DNA of 64,000 bases from contig OW799235.1 in assembly GCA_941918925.1 (NCBI GenBank), positions 102,627,947 through 102,691,946 of the forward strand. The letters run 5' to 3'. Origin of the DNA: Phyto melanocephala (taxonomy: Eukaryota; Arthropoda; Insecta; Diptera; Rhinophoridae). The notes beneath the pieces were generated by a model that was given only the letters and a program-made list of their open reading frames with translations, did not search any database and was not told where the DNA came from. Numbering within the stretch: the first letter of the stretch is position 1; each line of letters starts with the position of its first letter. The position numbers and the translations under genes are program-made. Of the stretch, positions 12,135 to 23,260 are shown piece after piece.

Positions 12135-12735
12135 TCGATATAATTAAGGTCTAAATAAAACGTCATTCAAATGGCCTCCACGACTTCTTCAATGAACCCA
12201 ATTTTTAAGCACTTTTTCCATTAAATCAAGTCGTGTGTTATGAATGGCACGTTCAATATTGACTGGTAAAGCTTACAGAGAGAGTCTGGTTTATTTCGAA
12301 AGACCAATGTCTTCAAATAACCAAATAAGAAATTGTCTAATGGTGTTAAATCACAACTTCTTGGAGGCCATTCAATATCACAATTTGTTGAAAAAATTGA
12401 ATCTCTAAACTTTTCTCGCAATATTTCAATTGTTGCATTTACTGTGTGGCACGTAGCCCCGTCTTGTTGAAATCAAATGCTGTCAAGATTAATTTCTGCC
12501 AGTTTCGGTCAGAAATGCCGCTCTTCATTGGCAGTAACGGTGTTACCAGCTTTATTTTGAAAGAAGTACGCAGAAATGATTCCACCAGACCAAAAACCAC
12601 TTTAAACTGTTTATTTAGCTGAATGTAACGGTTTTTAATGAATAGTATGTGGATTTTCTTCGCACTACTTTTGATTATTTACTGCACCACTCTGATGAAA
12701 GTGAGACTTGATTTAGTGAAAAAAGTGCTCGAAAG
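12135..12735 (-). pseudogene. Tc1/mariner transposase, catalytic half, degenerate
   Basis: Minus-strand reading gives in order ENPHTIH (near 12650), 'GFWSGGIISAYFFQN', 'AGNTVTANEERHF', NLDSI-stop-FQQDGATCHT (12440-12485), ILREKFRD, WPPRSCDLTPLDNFLFGYLK (12300-12365), and a final RGGHLNDVLFRP near 12145-12185. These match the DDE/D catalytic region and C-terminus of insect mariner-type transposases (the usual W in WFQQDGA is TGA here). Stops and frameshifts make it non-functional. The DNA-binding half is missing. Confidence 0.8.
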
Positions 12736-12874
12736 TTGGGTTCATAAAATTCGAAAAACCCATATAAAAAGGGTAAACCAAAAGTCAGTATTTCATATTT
12801 GATTTATTGTTAAAAATAATAAATTTTAAATTTTAACAAATAAAATAAAATAAAAAACTTTTACCCCATCGTGA

Positions 12875-12896
12875 TTTTTGATTCACCCTGTATATG
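12875..12896. repeat. Candidate mariner terminal inverted repeat
   Basis: gattcaccctgtata followed by TA has the form of mariner-type ends (tatacagggtg...). It lies upstream, in the coding sense, of the 12135-12735 remnant. No clear partner at the other end. Confidence 0.4.
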
Positions 12897-15440
12897 TAAT
12901 TGATGAATTGATGGAAACTCTTTGTTATTAGTTTCTTATATTTCATATGTATGTATATACATATATAGTGTTTCCACAACAACAACAAAATTTGTTAATA
13001 AATTTAAAAAAGAATCAGTAAATGAAAAACAATTTAATTTCAGAATTTTTCTCTAAATTCGGTTAGAGCGATTAACCACAAACCAAAGAATCCGGGGTCT
13101 CGAATTCCAGCAGAAAAAAACATTTTCATCGCGGTGTTCGTGTTTTTATTTAAAAGGCTTTATCTGACACCTACATAAGTCACCTAAAAAAATAATTTCG
13201 AGATCATCATATAAAAGCAATATCCCTACAGGACATATGAGCAATATTCTCAGCAAGATCCCATACCTCATAACATATAACACAATCATATGGAGGTGTT
13301 ATTCGAAATATCATCAAAATATATTATACGGAATTGATATTGCAATTAGTTTAAGTTAGAAAAATTGTAATTTAAGAAACATTCATTTATTACAGCAGAA
13401 ATTAATACATTTTAAGTGGTTACATGTATTTCGTTAATGTGAACTTATGTGAACACACCTTTAGTACAATATGAGAGTCTAATTTGTTATGGCCTATTGT
13501 GATGCATTGTGGTGTACACAAGAACAGAAACCCTTATGATTATTCCAAAAACTATTTATGAAGATACGTACTTAGAAACTCCAAACACTAAATCGTTGCT
13601 GCAACAATATAAACAACCGATCGTTTGAATAATTATTCATTTATTCCAAATATTTACCGTGGGCGGTGATCAATTATTCGTAATTAATTGATTCATTGAG
13701 AATTTTGTCAGATTTTTTTTAGTTTCTTTCATTGTTGTACTCACTTTGTGTGTCCACATAAAAGTATAATGCCGCAATAAAAATAACAAAAAAAAAAAAG
13801 AAAAATAATATTTTTTAACTCTTTTATTTACTTAATAGATCGCGTAAGTATTTGTCTGTTTGGCTCTTTGCGGTTATTGGTGGTATGTTTGTGACTTAAC
13901 CATTTAACTTTTCATTTATTTATTTTGAAAAGCAAAACTTTATTTTTATATTTAACAAAAAAAAACTGTTTGTTTGTTGTTTAAGGTGAATTTTCACATT
14001 TTGCATAACGCAGGTCACGACGGAAATCAACGGCCAACAACTTGCAATCTATCAATAATACGTTTTTTTCGGTTTTTCTTGCAATGCACTTTTCGTTTCT
14101 CGATTTTCAAAAAAAAAAACGAACGAAACGAAAGATATGCCTTTTAAAAATCCAAATGTACAGTTAAAAAGGGGGAAAAGAGAAGGCAAAGTCTTTTTAG
14201 ATTAGCTGAAAAAATGTAAAAAAAAAACCATAAACATACTTACGTTTAGTACTACAAATACATACACATGTACATACATGTCCTACAATATTTGAGCATA
14301 CATATGGGTGTATGAGCAGAAATTTGTTACGTTGAAATAGTTTTGTTATGTGCTGGCTATTATCAGAGATGCGTAGAGATAATTTAAAATTATACTAAAT
14401 GAAGGTGTTACATGTTTCCTTTTCTTCTTATCCAACAATTATGGAAATTGTAATTTAATATTAGTTCTATAAATAGATATTGTATAAAGTCAGTGATTCC
14501 TTAAAATTAACAACGTTACAAAAATTTCTTATGTGAAGTTGTTTGAGTAACTGTTTCTCCAGCAACTAAACTTTTAACCGTTTCGAAATACCATTCAAAA
14601 ATAAAAAGTGTTTAGTCTTTCTTAACAATAAATTGTTTTGCTACTAAAACCCACCATTTTTAATCCATCGTATATTTTTGAACACCCAATATTTTTCATA
14701 TATGGAAATTTTTTTTTATAAAGGAAATTTTTTAAAAAATATTTTATGTAAAGAAAAAAGCTTTTCCGGTATAAAAAATTTACCAAATATTTTTGGATAT
14801 TGTTCCAAAAAATATTTCATTTATTGTTTGCGTATACATACAAATATTCATTTCTGTGGCGATAAGGAGAAACTGGTTATGTCTGTTTTTATCGCTTTTC
14901 AGGATGGCACTTTTAAATCTTTGAATATATTTTTATAATTTGATATCCTTTAAAAGAAAAAATTATTATATGAGTTCCGTTCTCAATTAATTAAAGAGCA
15001 TATTGGTTGTCGTATATTTGGTTAAATTAAAATAAAAAATAAGTTTTTTGTCCAGATGATATTTCTTTAAAATACTATAACAATAAGTTTTTAGTCTTTA
15101 ACTTCCTATAGAGTTGTCCAAAATAGTTTAAAATTATCTTCAGGGTAGTTTTTAAAATTCCGGTTTAGCAATGGTATATTTAAATCAATGTTAGCATATG
15201 TCGACTTAAGCTGTTATTCCTTTTTGCCACAAATTTATTGTATTAGACCAGCTTAAACAACCAGATAACCAACAAATTTAAAATTTTCCAGCATTTTGCA
15301 GGAAGTGTAAAGTTAAATAAAAAAAGCTTTTTTTGTAACAAGAAACCAATATATTAAAAATTTTCCAGCAATTTGTAGAAAGTGTAAAGATAAATGTAAC
15401 AAGTAATCTTTTTGAATATTGTTCTTTATAAAAAGAACTT
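12897..15440. other. AT-rich stretch without recognisable genes
   Basis: Poly-A tracts at 13785-13799 and 14108-14119; otherwise nothing recognised. The 14640-15440 part may be decayed 5' sequence of the Penelope-like remnant that follows, but I cannot show reverse transcriptase motifs there. Confidence 0.45.
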
Positions 15441-16290
15441 TTGGAAAATATATTTAAAAAAAATAGATATAACTTAGACACATTATTAATCAGAAGGGGA
15501 AATAAGTTATTAATAGACGGGTACCAGAAACCTACATCCTCAGGAAGGATCTTTAATTTCTTTTCGAAACACCCCAAAGGAATTTTTATCACTACAGCTA
15601 AAAACCTAATAGAGAGAATACTAACTTTAAGTGACTTAGAATTTCAGGAATAGGAAAAAAATCATAGATATTTTGGACGATAGTATTTTTTCTAGGAAAC
15701 AAATTTTTTGTTTAACTGGACATTATAAAGGTCAAAGATGAATTGACATAACCTCTACTTATCAATCAAAGATTTATAAATCATTAATCTACGTATTTAT
15801 GGTATCGGAACGATTAGAAAGATCAAGAATTTTTGATAATTAGATATATAAAATGAGTCATAAAACGTACAATACATTTGGAAAATCATTTAGTAAAACA
15901 AAGAACAAAATTGATAATTTCCATAGATGTAGTAGTATATAAAATCTAGTAGTATATAAATTCCATGTAAAAGTAGTAGTGAAATATGTGTAGGTACATC
16001 TAAGAATAAACTCAAAACTAGAATTCCAGGACATAGGTCAGACAAGAAATGCAGGAATAATGCTTCACAAAAAACTGCATTGTGTTAATTTTAATCATGA
16101 TCCAGATTTTAAAAATACAATAGTTTTAAATACAAAAAATAGTTACAAACATCGTCGTTTATTATAAATGCTATAAATTATTAACACGCCAATAGCACAG
16201 ATAATTAACTACATATCACATACAGAAGGAATAGCTCAGAATTTTAAATGTTTAGTTCAAAAATTTTATATGGACTTTGACATCTGAAAT
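15441..16290 (+). pseudogene. Penelope-like retroelement remnant: end of reverse transcriptase plus GIY-YIG endonuclease
   Basis: An open frame gives NKLLIDGYQKPTSSGR, then INFFSKHP-like and NLIERILTLSD, matching the thumb region of Penelope-like reverse transcriptases ('K..D.YRKPT.SGR..NF.S.HP', 'LI.R...LS'). Further on, after stops and frameshifts, come YVFMVSERLERSRIFDN, then KTYNTFGKSFSKTKNKID, and IPCK...EICVGTSKNKLKT with RIPGHRSDKK. The last matches the GIY-YIG nuclease (IPC.C...YVGTT.N.LKTR...H). A C-terminal FNHDPDFKNTIVLNTKNSY and TEGIAQNFKCL finish it. Known members combine reverse transcriptase with a GIY-YIG endonuclease. This copy is inactive, with at least four stops. Assignment is from family knowledge, not a search. 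Confidence 0.7.
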
Positions 16291-16351
16291 TTAAAATAAG
16301 TGAAGAAAAATATAATCAGCTGACGAATTAAGACTATATATGAATAAATAT

Positions 16352-17061
16352 TACGGTGATCGACTCGGTTTTACAACCAGTGGAAAACTCGGTTTTTTCC
16401 CTCTTTCAGCTGGCGGTTTTTTCTAAATGTAGATTTTTCGAATATCGAATACTCCGGTTTTTTTATCCGAAAAAGCCGGTTTTTTTATTTTTTTAAGTTT
16501 AGTTCTTTAATATTTTTTTTTTTTATAAGATATAAGCCTAACATTAAAAGTTAGAGGTAATTGAAGCATAAACTTAGCTGATCAATAACTTTTAGGTAAA
16601 AAGTGTAGTTACAATAAAGAAAAACCAATAATCTTTACTTCCAGATACAAATTTTAAATAATGGCATTGAGTGTCTGTCAACTTAAATTTCAATTAAACC
16701 ATCAAACAAACTAGTTTATGCCTTTATTTGTATGTCTGTCATGGGTATAAGAACGAATCTTTTGTCCTTAAATTCAACTAATTAAAACCAAATTAGTCAA
16801 CTGCATTCATGTCAGTTATTGCGTTATTGTGCAGCCAAACGTATATAAACTGTAAAAATTTTATATTCATATATAAATTTAATTATAATCTTCTTTTACA
16901 TTTTTTTTTAATTTTTTCTTTAAATATTATATATTATATATTCGAACCGGTTAACCGGTTTTTTCTCAATTTTCAAAATAGCAACCGGTTTTTTTTAAAT
17001 TTTAAATTTCAAACTATTTGAAAACCGGTTTCTTAAAAAATTCGAATAATCGATCACCCTA
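16352..17061. mobile_element. hAT-type MITE (710 bp) with perfect 8-bp target duplication
   Basis: Terminal inverted repeats TACGGTGATCGA (16352-16363) and TCGATCACCCTA (17050-17061) differ at one base. They are flanked by perfect 8-bp direct repeats ATAAATAT (16344-16351 and 17062-17069), the target size of hAT elements. The interior is non-coding, with several AACCGGTTTT/CCGGTTTTTT words (16383-16490 and 16946-17030) that look like subterminal transposase-binding repeats. Confidence 0.85.
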
Positions 17062-17069
17062 ATAAATAT

Positions 17070-20000
17070 GCCTTAATGCTAAACGAAAAATAGCGAAATA
17101 TTGACAGAAAATAAAAAATTGTTTTATTTTGTTGTTAATTTTTGAAAAATAAAACTGTTGCATGAACTTAGGCTCAAATTATTAAATATTATAAAAACAT
17201 ATGCCTTTTTTTTCTTAATATTTTAAAATATTTGTTTTTAAATATTTTATGATATTTTCCTTTTAATAAAAAATGATTAATATCTAGTATTTTTCCTCTT
17301 AAAAAAATAAAAATTTCATATAAAGAACTGTTTTATTTTGCCATTAAAAATAATATTAAAAATTCAACTTTACTTCCACTTTCACATCCCTGCACTACAC
17401 ATATGTATTATATGCGCCAATATTGATGTCATTGCAGAGAAGGCCTTATTGCCCCACAACGTGTGTCTTTAATGTTTTTACCATGTGTATAATGTCTGCT
17501 AGCTAAAACTATTCCTATTTATTGTTGTTGTGTTTTTAAATAATTTTTTTATTATTGTTTTTATTACTGCTTTAGTAAATGACCAAAGTACTTGTCCAAT
17601 ATTGTGGTTATTATGCTGACGCAATAAGTATTTAAAAAAATAACTTACGGAAGAAGTAAAAAAAGTCTACCATGTACATACATACATATGTATATATATA
17701 TTAAATGAATAGTCCACATATGTCGCTTGAGTCTTGTCCAGCATAAAATAACCTTGCCATGGTTGAATTAATTTCCTTAAACTGCTATTGTTCATCATCA
17801 TTGTTTTGCGAGCACACTACTCTTGGGCTTAATAACAATTGGCTTGCGGTGGAATTTGTATAAAAAAATTCTCAATAAATAAATTTATTAATAATTAATA
17901 GGAAAATAAATTGTAGAAAAAATGTAAATGTTCGAGTTACAATGGCTTAAGTAAAAAAGAATGTTATTAAAACAATAGTATTTAACAAAGATTATAAAGC
18001 CACAAATTTTACATATGTTTGGTTTCCTTTCTTATCACCGATGATATGCAGTTTGTGATATGTCCAATAACTGTTTATTGTATTTTGTAGCCTCCAATGG
18101 TCCTGAATTCGATTTAATCATTTATTATTTTATCTATGTTAGTCTTAAGGTATTGCTTAGGTTAGCTTAAATAAACTGATGATGATTAAAGACCACTGGA
18201 TCCATGACTTTGTGATACCTGCTACATAGAAGGTCGAATGTTAATAGTCCCTCCTCCACCAAGAGAAAAAAAACGACGAATAAATAAACGGCCATAATCT
18301 AGTAATATATGAGTTATACTCGTGAAAAAATGTTCCCCCCTATTCAGAGCTCTAAGTCCCACCAGAGCTGGGAAATGGTGGGTGGAGAAGGTGTTGTACT
18401 ATCTCAACCTTATCCTCGTCATAATTACTATTGCAGTAGTCATTGAAAGGGAGATTTTTTTCTCTTGGCGTGCACTCCCAAGGCACAGTTTCCAGTTAGA
18501 GCACCAACGAAAAAATCGCATAAGTACCCTCGATTGACAGTCATTCATTGACGACTACGTCTGTCTTTCTATTTTGCAAGTCAACGCAGATTATCAAATC
18601 TGTATAGTTCCTATTTGACAAGTATCTTACAAGATAGAAGTGGTAAGCCAGTGAATGTGTCAATCTCTCCCGAATGTAGAAGAGTACCATTTTTGGTTCG
18701 TCCGAAATGCTGACCTCACCAGTGGAACGTCTCACCACCTCATTAATAAATGCCCAGAATTTCATAATCAAAATGGATATTGAATTAACACCAGCTAGCG
18801 GTACGGTAATAATTTAAGTAATCCAGCTTGTAGAATGTAGAATACTACAGAAATTCTCACAAGCATCAGTGCTAAGGATTCGTTTTCCCAGGAGTTATTT
18901 TGTAGTAATAATTTTCTCCGATGGCAATTGGATGTTTAAACTATGCACTTTTCTCTTTGCTGGTTTCTTGGAGAATTTCCATCTTGATAATTTGGTGGAA
19001 TATATGCTATGACTGACCAGAGTTTCATATTGCAGCACGGAAAACCAATAGTCTTTAGGACTAGTTTTAACCCGTGGTTAGAGAATTTTGCTTATATGCC
19101 TGATGCTCGACAACAACCAAATACGTCATAGAGATGATGATTATGATTAGTAGACTTCCGCGTACCTGAACTAGGCTTAACAGTTGTTTTAGTTGACAGT
19201 TGTGTCCACTGCAAAGCTGATTTAATTAACAGGTATTAGTGATCGATCAATGACATGTAGGACTATCATAAAGCATCGGTTTCCTTGGCGATTGCTTCAA
19301 CATTGTTACTGATAAAGATGCTATTGCCTAGTAGCTAAGTATTAGATTTTAATAGAATTTGATTTGAGAAAAATCGTCATAAAAAAATTACCTCCGGTGG
19401 CAATGATATTGATTATAATTCGTGTATATTTCATCAGCACCACATTTTATCTACATACTTTTTTGCAGGATTTTCATTAGACTTCTTTTCCATTCCAACT
19501 ATGGATTTGCAGATGTGACATCACAAATGTCACATATTTGTTCATCCAATGTTTCATTTAGTCATAAATACATACATATGTATATAGATTAAGGCATAAT
19601 TATGCTCTAAATAATTAGTTTAAACATAGAGCCCTCATCTCGGTGGTTCTTTTTGGTCATACAAATTTTTCTTTAAACATAAAAGTTATCAAAGATTTGT
19701 AAAAGAATAAACATAATTCATCTTAATTTTTTCTATAAAATATTTTCTAAAAATTAAAATAATGATTTATCCTAAAATATTAAATTCATGAAATTGTTTC
19801 TATTGGGTGCTTACTGGGGCAACTCATCGTGCCATCTTTATGCATGTCTTTACCTCATTCAATTTTATTCTTATTAATGTAAAGTATCCCACAAGTTAGA
19901 TACCACTGAAGGAAATATTATTTCTTATTTGTTTAAATCTTTCACTTATTGAACTTATGATTATTGCATCTTTGCCTCTCTGCCATTGGTTCGGTCTTTC

Positions 20001-20721
20001 TTTTAGTAATTTTTATTTAGTTTGTTTATTTTTCTTTTAGAGACTATTGCCACAAATTAAAATTATGCAATAAAAATATTAAAATAGTTAAATCATTATA
20101 AAAATAAATAGACATGACTTATTATAATGCAAGTTTTTTTCGAATGATAATTGACCAGCCAAATAAAGTGCTGGCTGCAATGAATCAGCAAACTTTTTTC
20201 TTAAACCAACAACAAATCACTACCGCCATTTTAATAATCACAATTACCATCACCCGTACCACTAATAATCATCTGCAGTTGGTTTTGTTGGTTTTTCTTT
20301 TTTTAAGTATTTTTGGTACTTTCTTACTGGTTCATACTTAAGAAAATTATATTTTTGTTGAGACCAATTATAATTTGTTTTTCCCCTTTAACACATGTCA
20401 TGTCAAAATAACAATTTTAAAGATTTATATTTTGTTGGTTTTTTGATTAAAAAACAAAAATTACAATGAATTTGTTTAAGCATTAAATAAAATTTATTTA
20501 AAGTGTTTAACAATAAATGCATTAAGATGAATGACTTTTATTTTGATGTTGGGTTGCTTATTTTATATAGATAAAACTTATTTATAACTTTGGAATTGAG
20601 TACATAAATACTAAGGACCGAAAAAAATCTAATTTGCAATCAGTATTTTTTTTTAGGAAAAAGAAAATTTTCTCATAAAATTTTTATGGAAAATTTAAGA
20701 TTTTGCAAGGAAAGCAAAGCA
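17070..20721. other. Stretch without recognisable genes
   Basis: Mostly AT-rich. The 18240-19420 part is less AT-rich and has broken minus-strand frames (for example 18541-18771) without recognisable motifs. It may be an old retroelement, but I cannot identify it. Confidence 0.45.
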
Positions 20722-20905
20722 TTTAAAATTCCCTAAAGAGTGCAGTCAGAAAGCTGCAACTGGGCAGATCGTCTACTCGATAAAGTCTTCGAATTTTCTA
20801 CGATGCTTTATCTAGCAGCTTCAATAGAAAATCGGGAGACATTATCGAGAAAGCGATCTGCCTGTTTGAAAGTTTCTTAGCGCACTTTTTAGGGAATTTT
20901 AAAAC
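20722..20905. repeat. Imperfect ~80-bp inverted repeat (hairpin MITE-like)
   Basis: Left arm TTTAAAATTCCCTAAAGAGT, then GGCAGATCG and CTCGATAAAGTCT, is mirrored by the right arm GGGAATTTTAAA preceded by cgatctgcc and 'gacattatcgag'. The arms pair over most of about 80 bp with roughly one mismatch in four. It resembles a small fold-back MITE. No target duplication is clear. Confidence 0.55.
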
Positions 20906-21119
20906 ACGATTTGCACCACTTCCCTGGCGAAATTTAATAGCCACTAAGCGCCAACATATGATTTTAACAAGATGAAATCTTTCAGATCAAATAGAGACAA
21001 GGGTGACAACACAAGGATTTTCTGATCTCTTTTATAACTGCTAATAGCTTACTTTTTCCTAAAAAATTTAAGTACAAAGATAGAAAGATCGTGTAATATT
21101 CTAATCAAGTCAAGGTTTT

Positions 21120-23260
21120 TATACCCGCCACCAAAAAAATGGTGGGGGTATATTCATTTTGTCATTCCGTTTGTAACACATCGAAATATCCATTTTAGAC
21201 CCCATAAAGTATATATATTCTGAATCAGGGTTTGATTTGATGACGATCTAGCTATGTCCGTCCGTCTGTCCGTCTGTTGAAAGCACGATAGAGGTCGCAC
21301 CGAAAAAGCTAGGGGGCTCAAATTTTGCCAGAATCTTTCTTAAAGACAAGGTTTGTTTGGTATTGAAAATGGGCTAAATCGGAATATTAGGAAGCGAGTT
21401 ATAGCTCGAAAACCAAGAGTAGGTCGAAAAAATCGCATTAACGTAGACTCATGAAACTTCGAATATATATTTCCTGAGTAAAAACAATATTTTTTCCCGA
21501 AAATTATCTAAATCTATGCATTAGGAGAGGAGTTATCGATCAAAATGTACGAAAATTTATACCGCACAGTGTATTTTTCGGTATATTTAAAAACAAAAAC
21601 GTCATAAAAGCAACAAAATTGGATGTACGACCCTGAAATTTTGCACACATGGCTTTTTGGTCAAATGGTTTGTTCTTACGGAAAATCAATGTGCCACGCC
21701 CACTTTAACGCCCACCTCCCATATAACGTTTTACCCAAAATTCATATAATTTCTCTATTAATAAAGATTTTGGAATATTAAAGGACTATATTGAAACACC
21801 TAAGTTGTACTCATTCGTAAAAATAACTTTGACACGCCTACTATAACGCCCACTTTTCACGTTATCTACCGTTAATGAAATTCAAAAGCTCATAAACCCG
21901 CTAAACTTAGAGGTATGATGATAAAATTTGCTACGTATATCCCCCTAGGCAATGTTATTACTGTGCCAGAAAATTAAGGTGCCACGCCTACTTTTACGCC
22001 CACCTCCCATCTAACGTTTTACCTAAAATTTATATAATATCTCTATTTATAAAGATTTTGGAATAATAAAGGACTATATTGAAACACCTAAGTTGTACTC
22101 ATTAGCAAAAACAACTTTGACACGCCTACTTTAACGCCCACTTTTCACGATATCTACCGTTAATGAAATTTAAAAGCTCACAAAACCAACAAAATTAGAG
22201 TTATGATAATAAAATTTGCTACATATATCCTTCTAATCAATGTAATTGTTGTGCCAAAAAGTTTAAGTGACACGCTCACTTTACCGCCTACTTCCCATAT
22301 AACGGTTTATCTTAAATTCATGTAATTTCTCTATTGACAATGTTTTTGGGAAAATAAAGGACTATATTAAGATATCTAAGTTGTATTTATTAGCAAAAGC
22401 TTTTTGACACTCCTACTTTAACGCCCACTTTTACTTAAAGACTAAATTTACGAAAACATTTTACTATCATATCGAAGTTATTAAGGGTGATTAAATATTA
22501 AGGGCCGATGTTGATTTTAAATAAAACACAAATTGTTTAAGAAGTTATTATCATTTCTTTTTATAATGATAATATTGGTATGGTTCAATTATGTATTGAG
22601 TAAAATATCGTCCAAATGGCACCACCCCCCCCCACCCCCCCAACTCCTTGGCGTCACTACTATATCTGATGGTCCAAATTTTCAATGACAATGTTGATGC
22701 TTAATTGTTGGGCATGATGAGGAGTCGAGGTTGACTGCTCTTTTGCCACATTATCGCAAAAAACAGCAATGGTCCCCATTCAACGAACTAAGAAGGCATT
22801 TACAGATTTTCTAACATTTTATACAGACCTGTTTTGCAGAAATTTAAATATTTTTTATAATTCTCCCGATTGTGGACGAATTTGAACGATTATGTTGATC
22901 AAAAGAATTACGAAGTGCACAAAATGCATTTTGATTTGAACGCCCATTTTTATAAAAAATCTGAATAACTTTAAAGCGTTGCTCATTTGCGTATCTTTCC
23001 ACGGATCAAATTGAGTAAGTTTGAGATTTAGAAATGTCAAATGAAATGCAGAAAACAAATTTAAAGACTAGGTGTAGTTCACCTTAAACATGGGGCCTTA
23101 AAATTTAACCACTCTCTACAAAGAAAGTGATACATATTTTATTATAAAGAGATTATTCCATAGCGATTAACAAAATAATAAATATTGTGCTTTAAATGTA
23201 CACAAAATTGGTGGTGGGTATAAAAGATTCGGCACAGCCGAATATAGTGCTCTTACTTGT
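21120..23260 (-). repeat. Family A repeat, long inverted copy
   Basis: It runs from tatacccgccaccaaaaaaa to 'cggcacagccgaatatagtgctcttacttg', the reverse complement of the 2935-5363 copy. It has the same unit array ('gccacgcccactttaacgcc', 'cacgcctactataacgcc') and fewer 'gtccgtctgtcc' repeats. It contains the same mariner remnant (22483-23116). Confidence 0.75.
22483..23116 (-). pseudogene. Tc1/mariner N-terminal remnant inside family A (second copy)
   Basis: The ends AAGGGTGATTAAATATTAAG (22484) and 'cttaaaatttaaccactct' (about 23096-23114) form imperfect inverted repeats that include 'gggccNatgtt'. The minus strand encodes broken 'NEQR.KVIQ.FYKNGRSNQ' and 'SV..EQSTST.HHAQQL' segments, as at 3076-3700. 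The C-rich run at 22623-22640 matches the G-run there. Confidence 0.65.

Noticed and set aside
14678..14938. Plus-strand frame of 86 codons upstream of the Penelope-like remnant
   Set aside because: Composition is what AT-rich DNA gives by chance, and no reverse transcriptase motif could be found in it.
18541..18771. Minus-strand open frame of 76 codons in less AT-rich DNA
   Set aside because: No recognisable domain, and neighbouring frames are full of stops. Could be an old retroelement but not supportable.
22855..23058. 67-codon frame almost identical to one at 3136-3339
   Set aside because: Conservation comes from the shared family A and mariner sequence. The true ancestral reading frame (NEQRFKVIQ...) is a different one, so this is not a gene.
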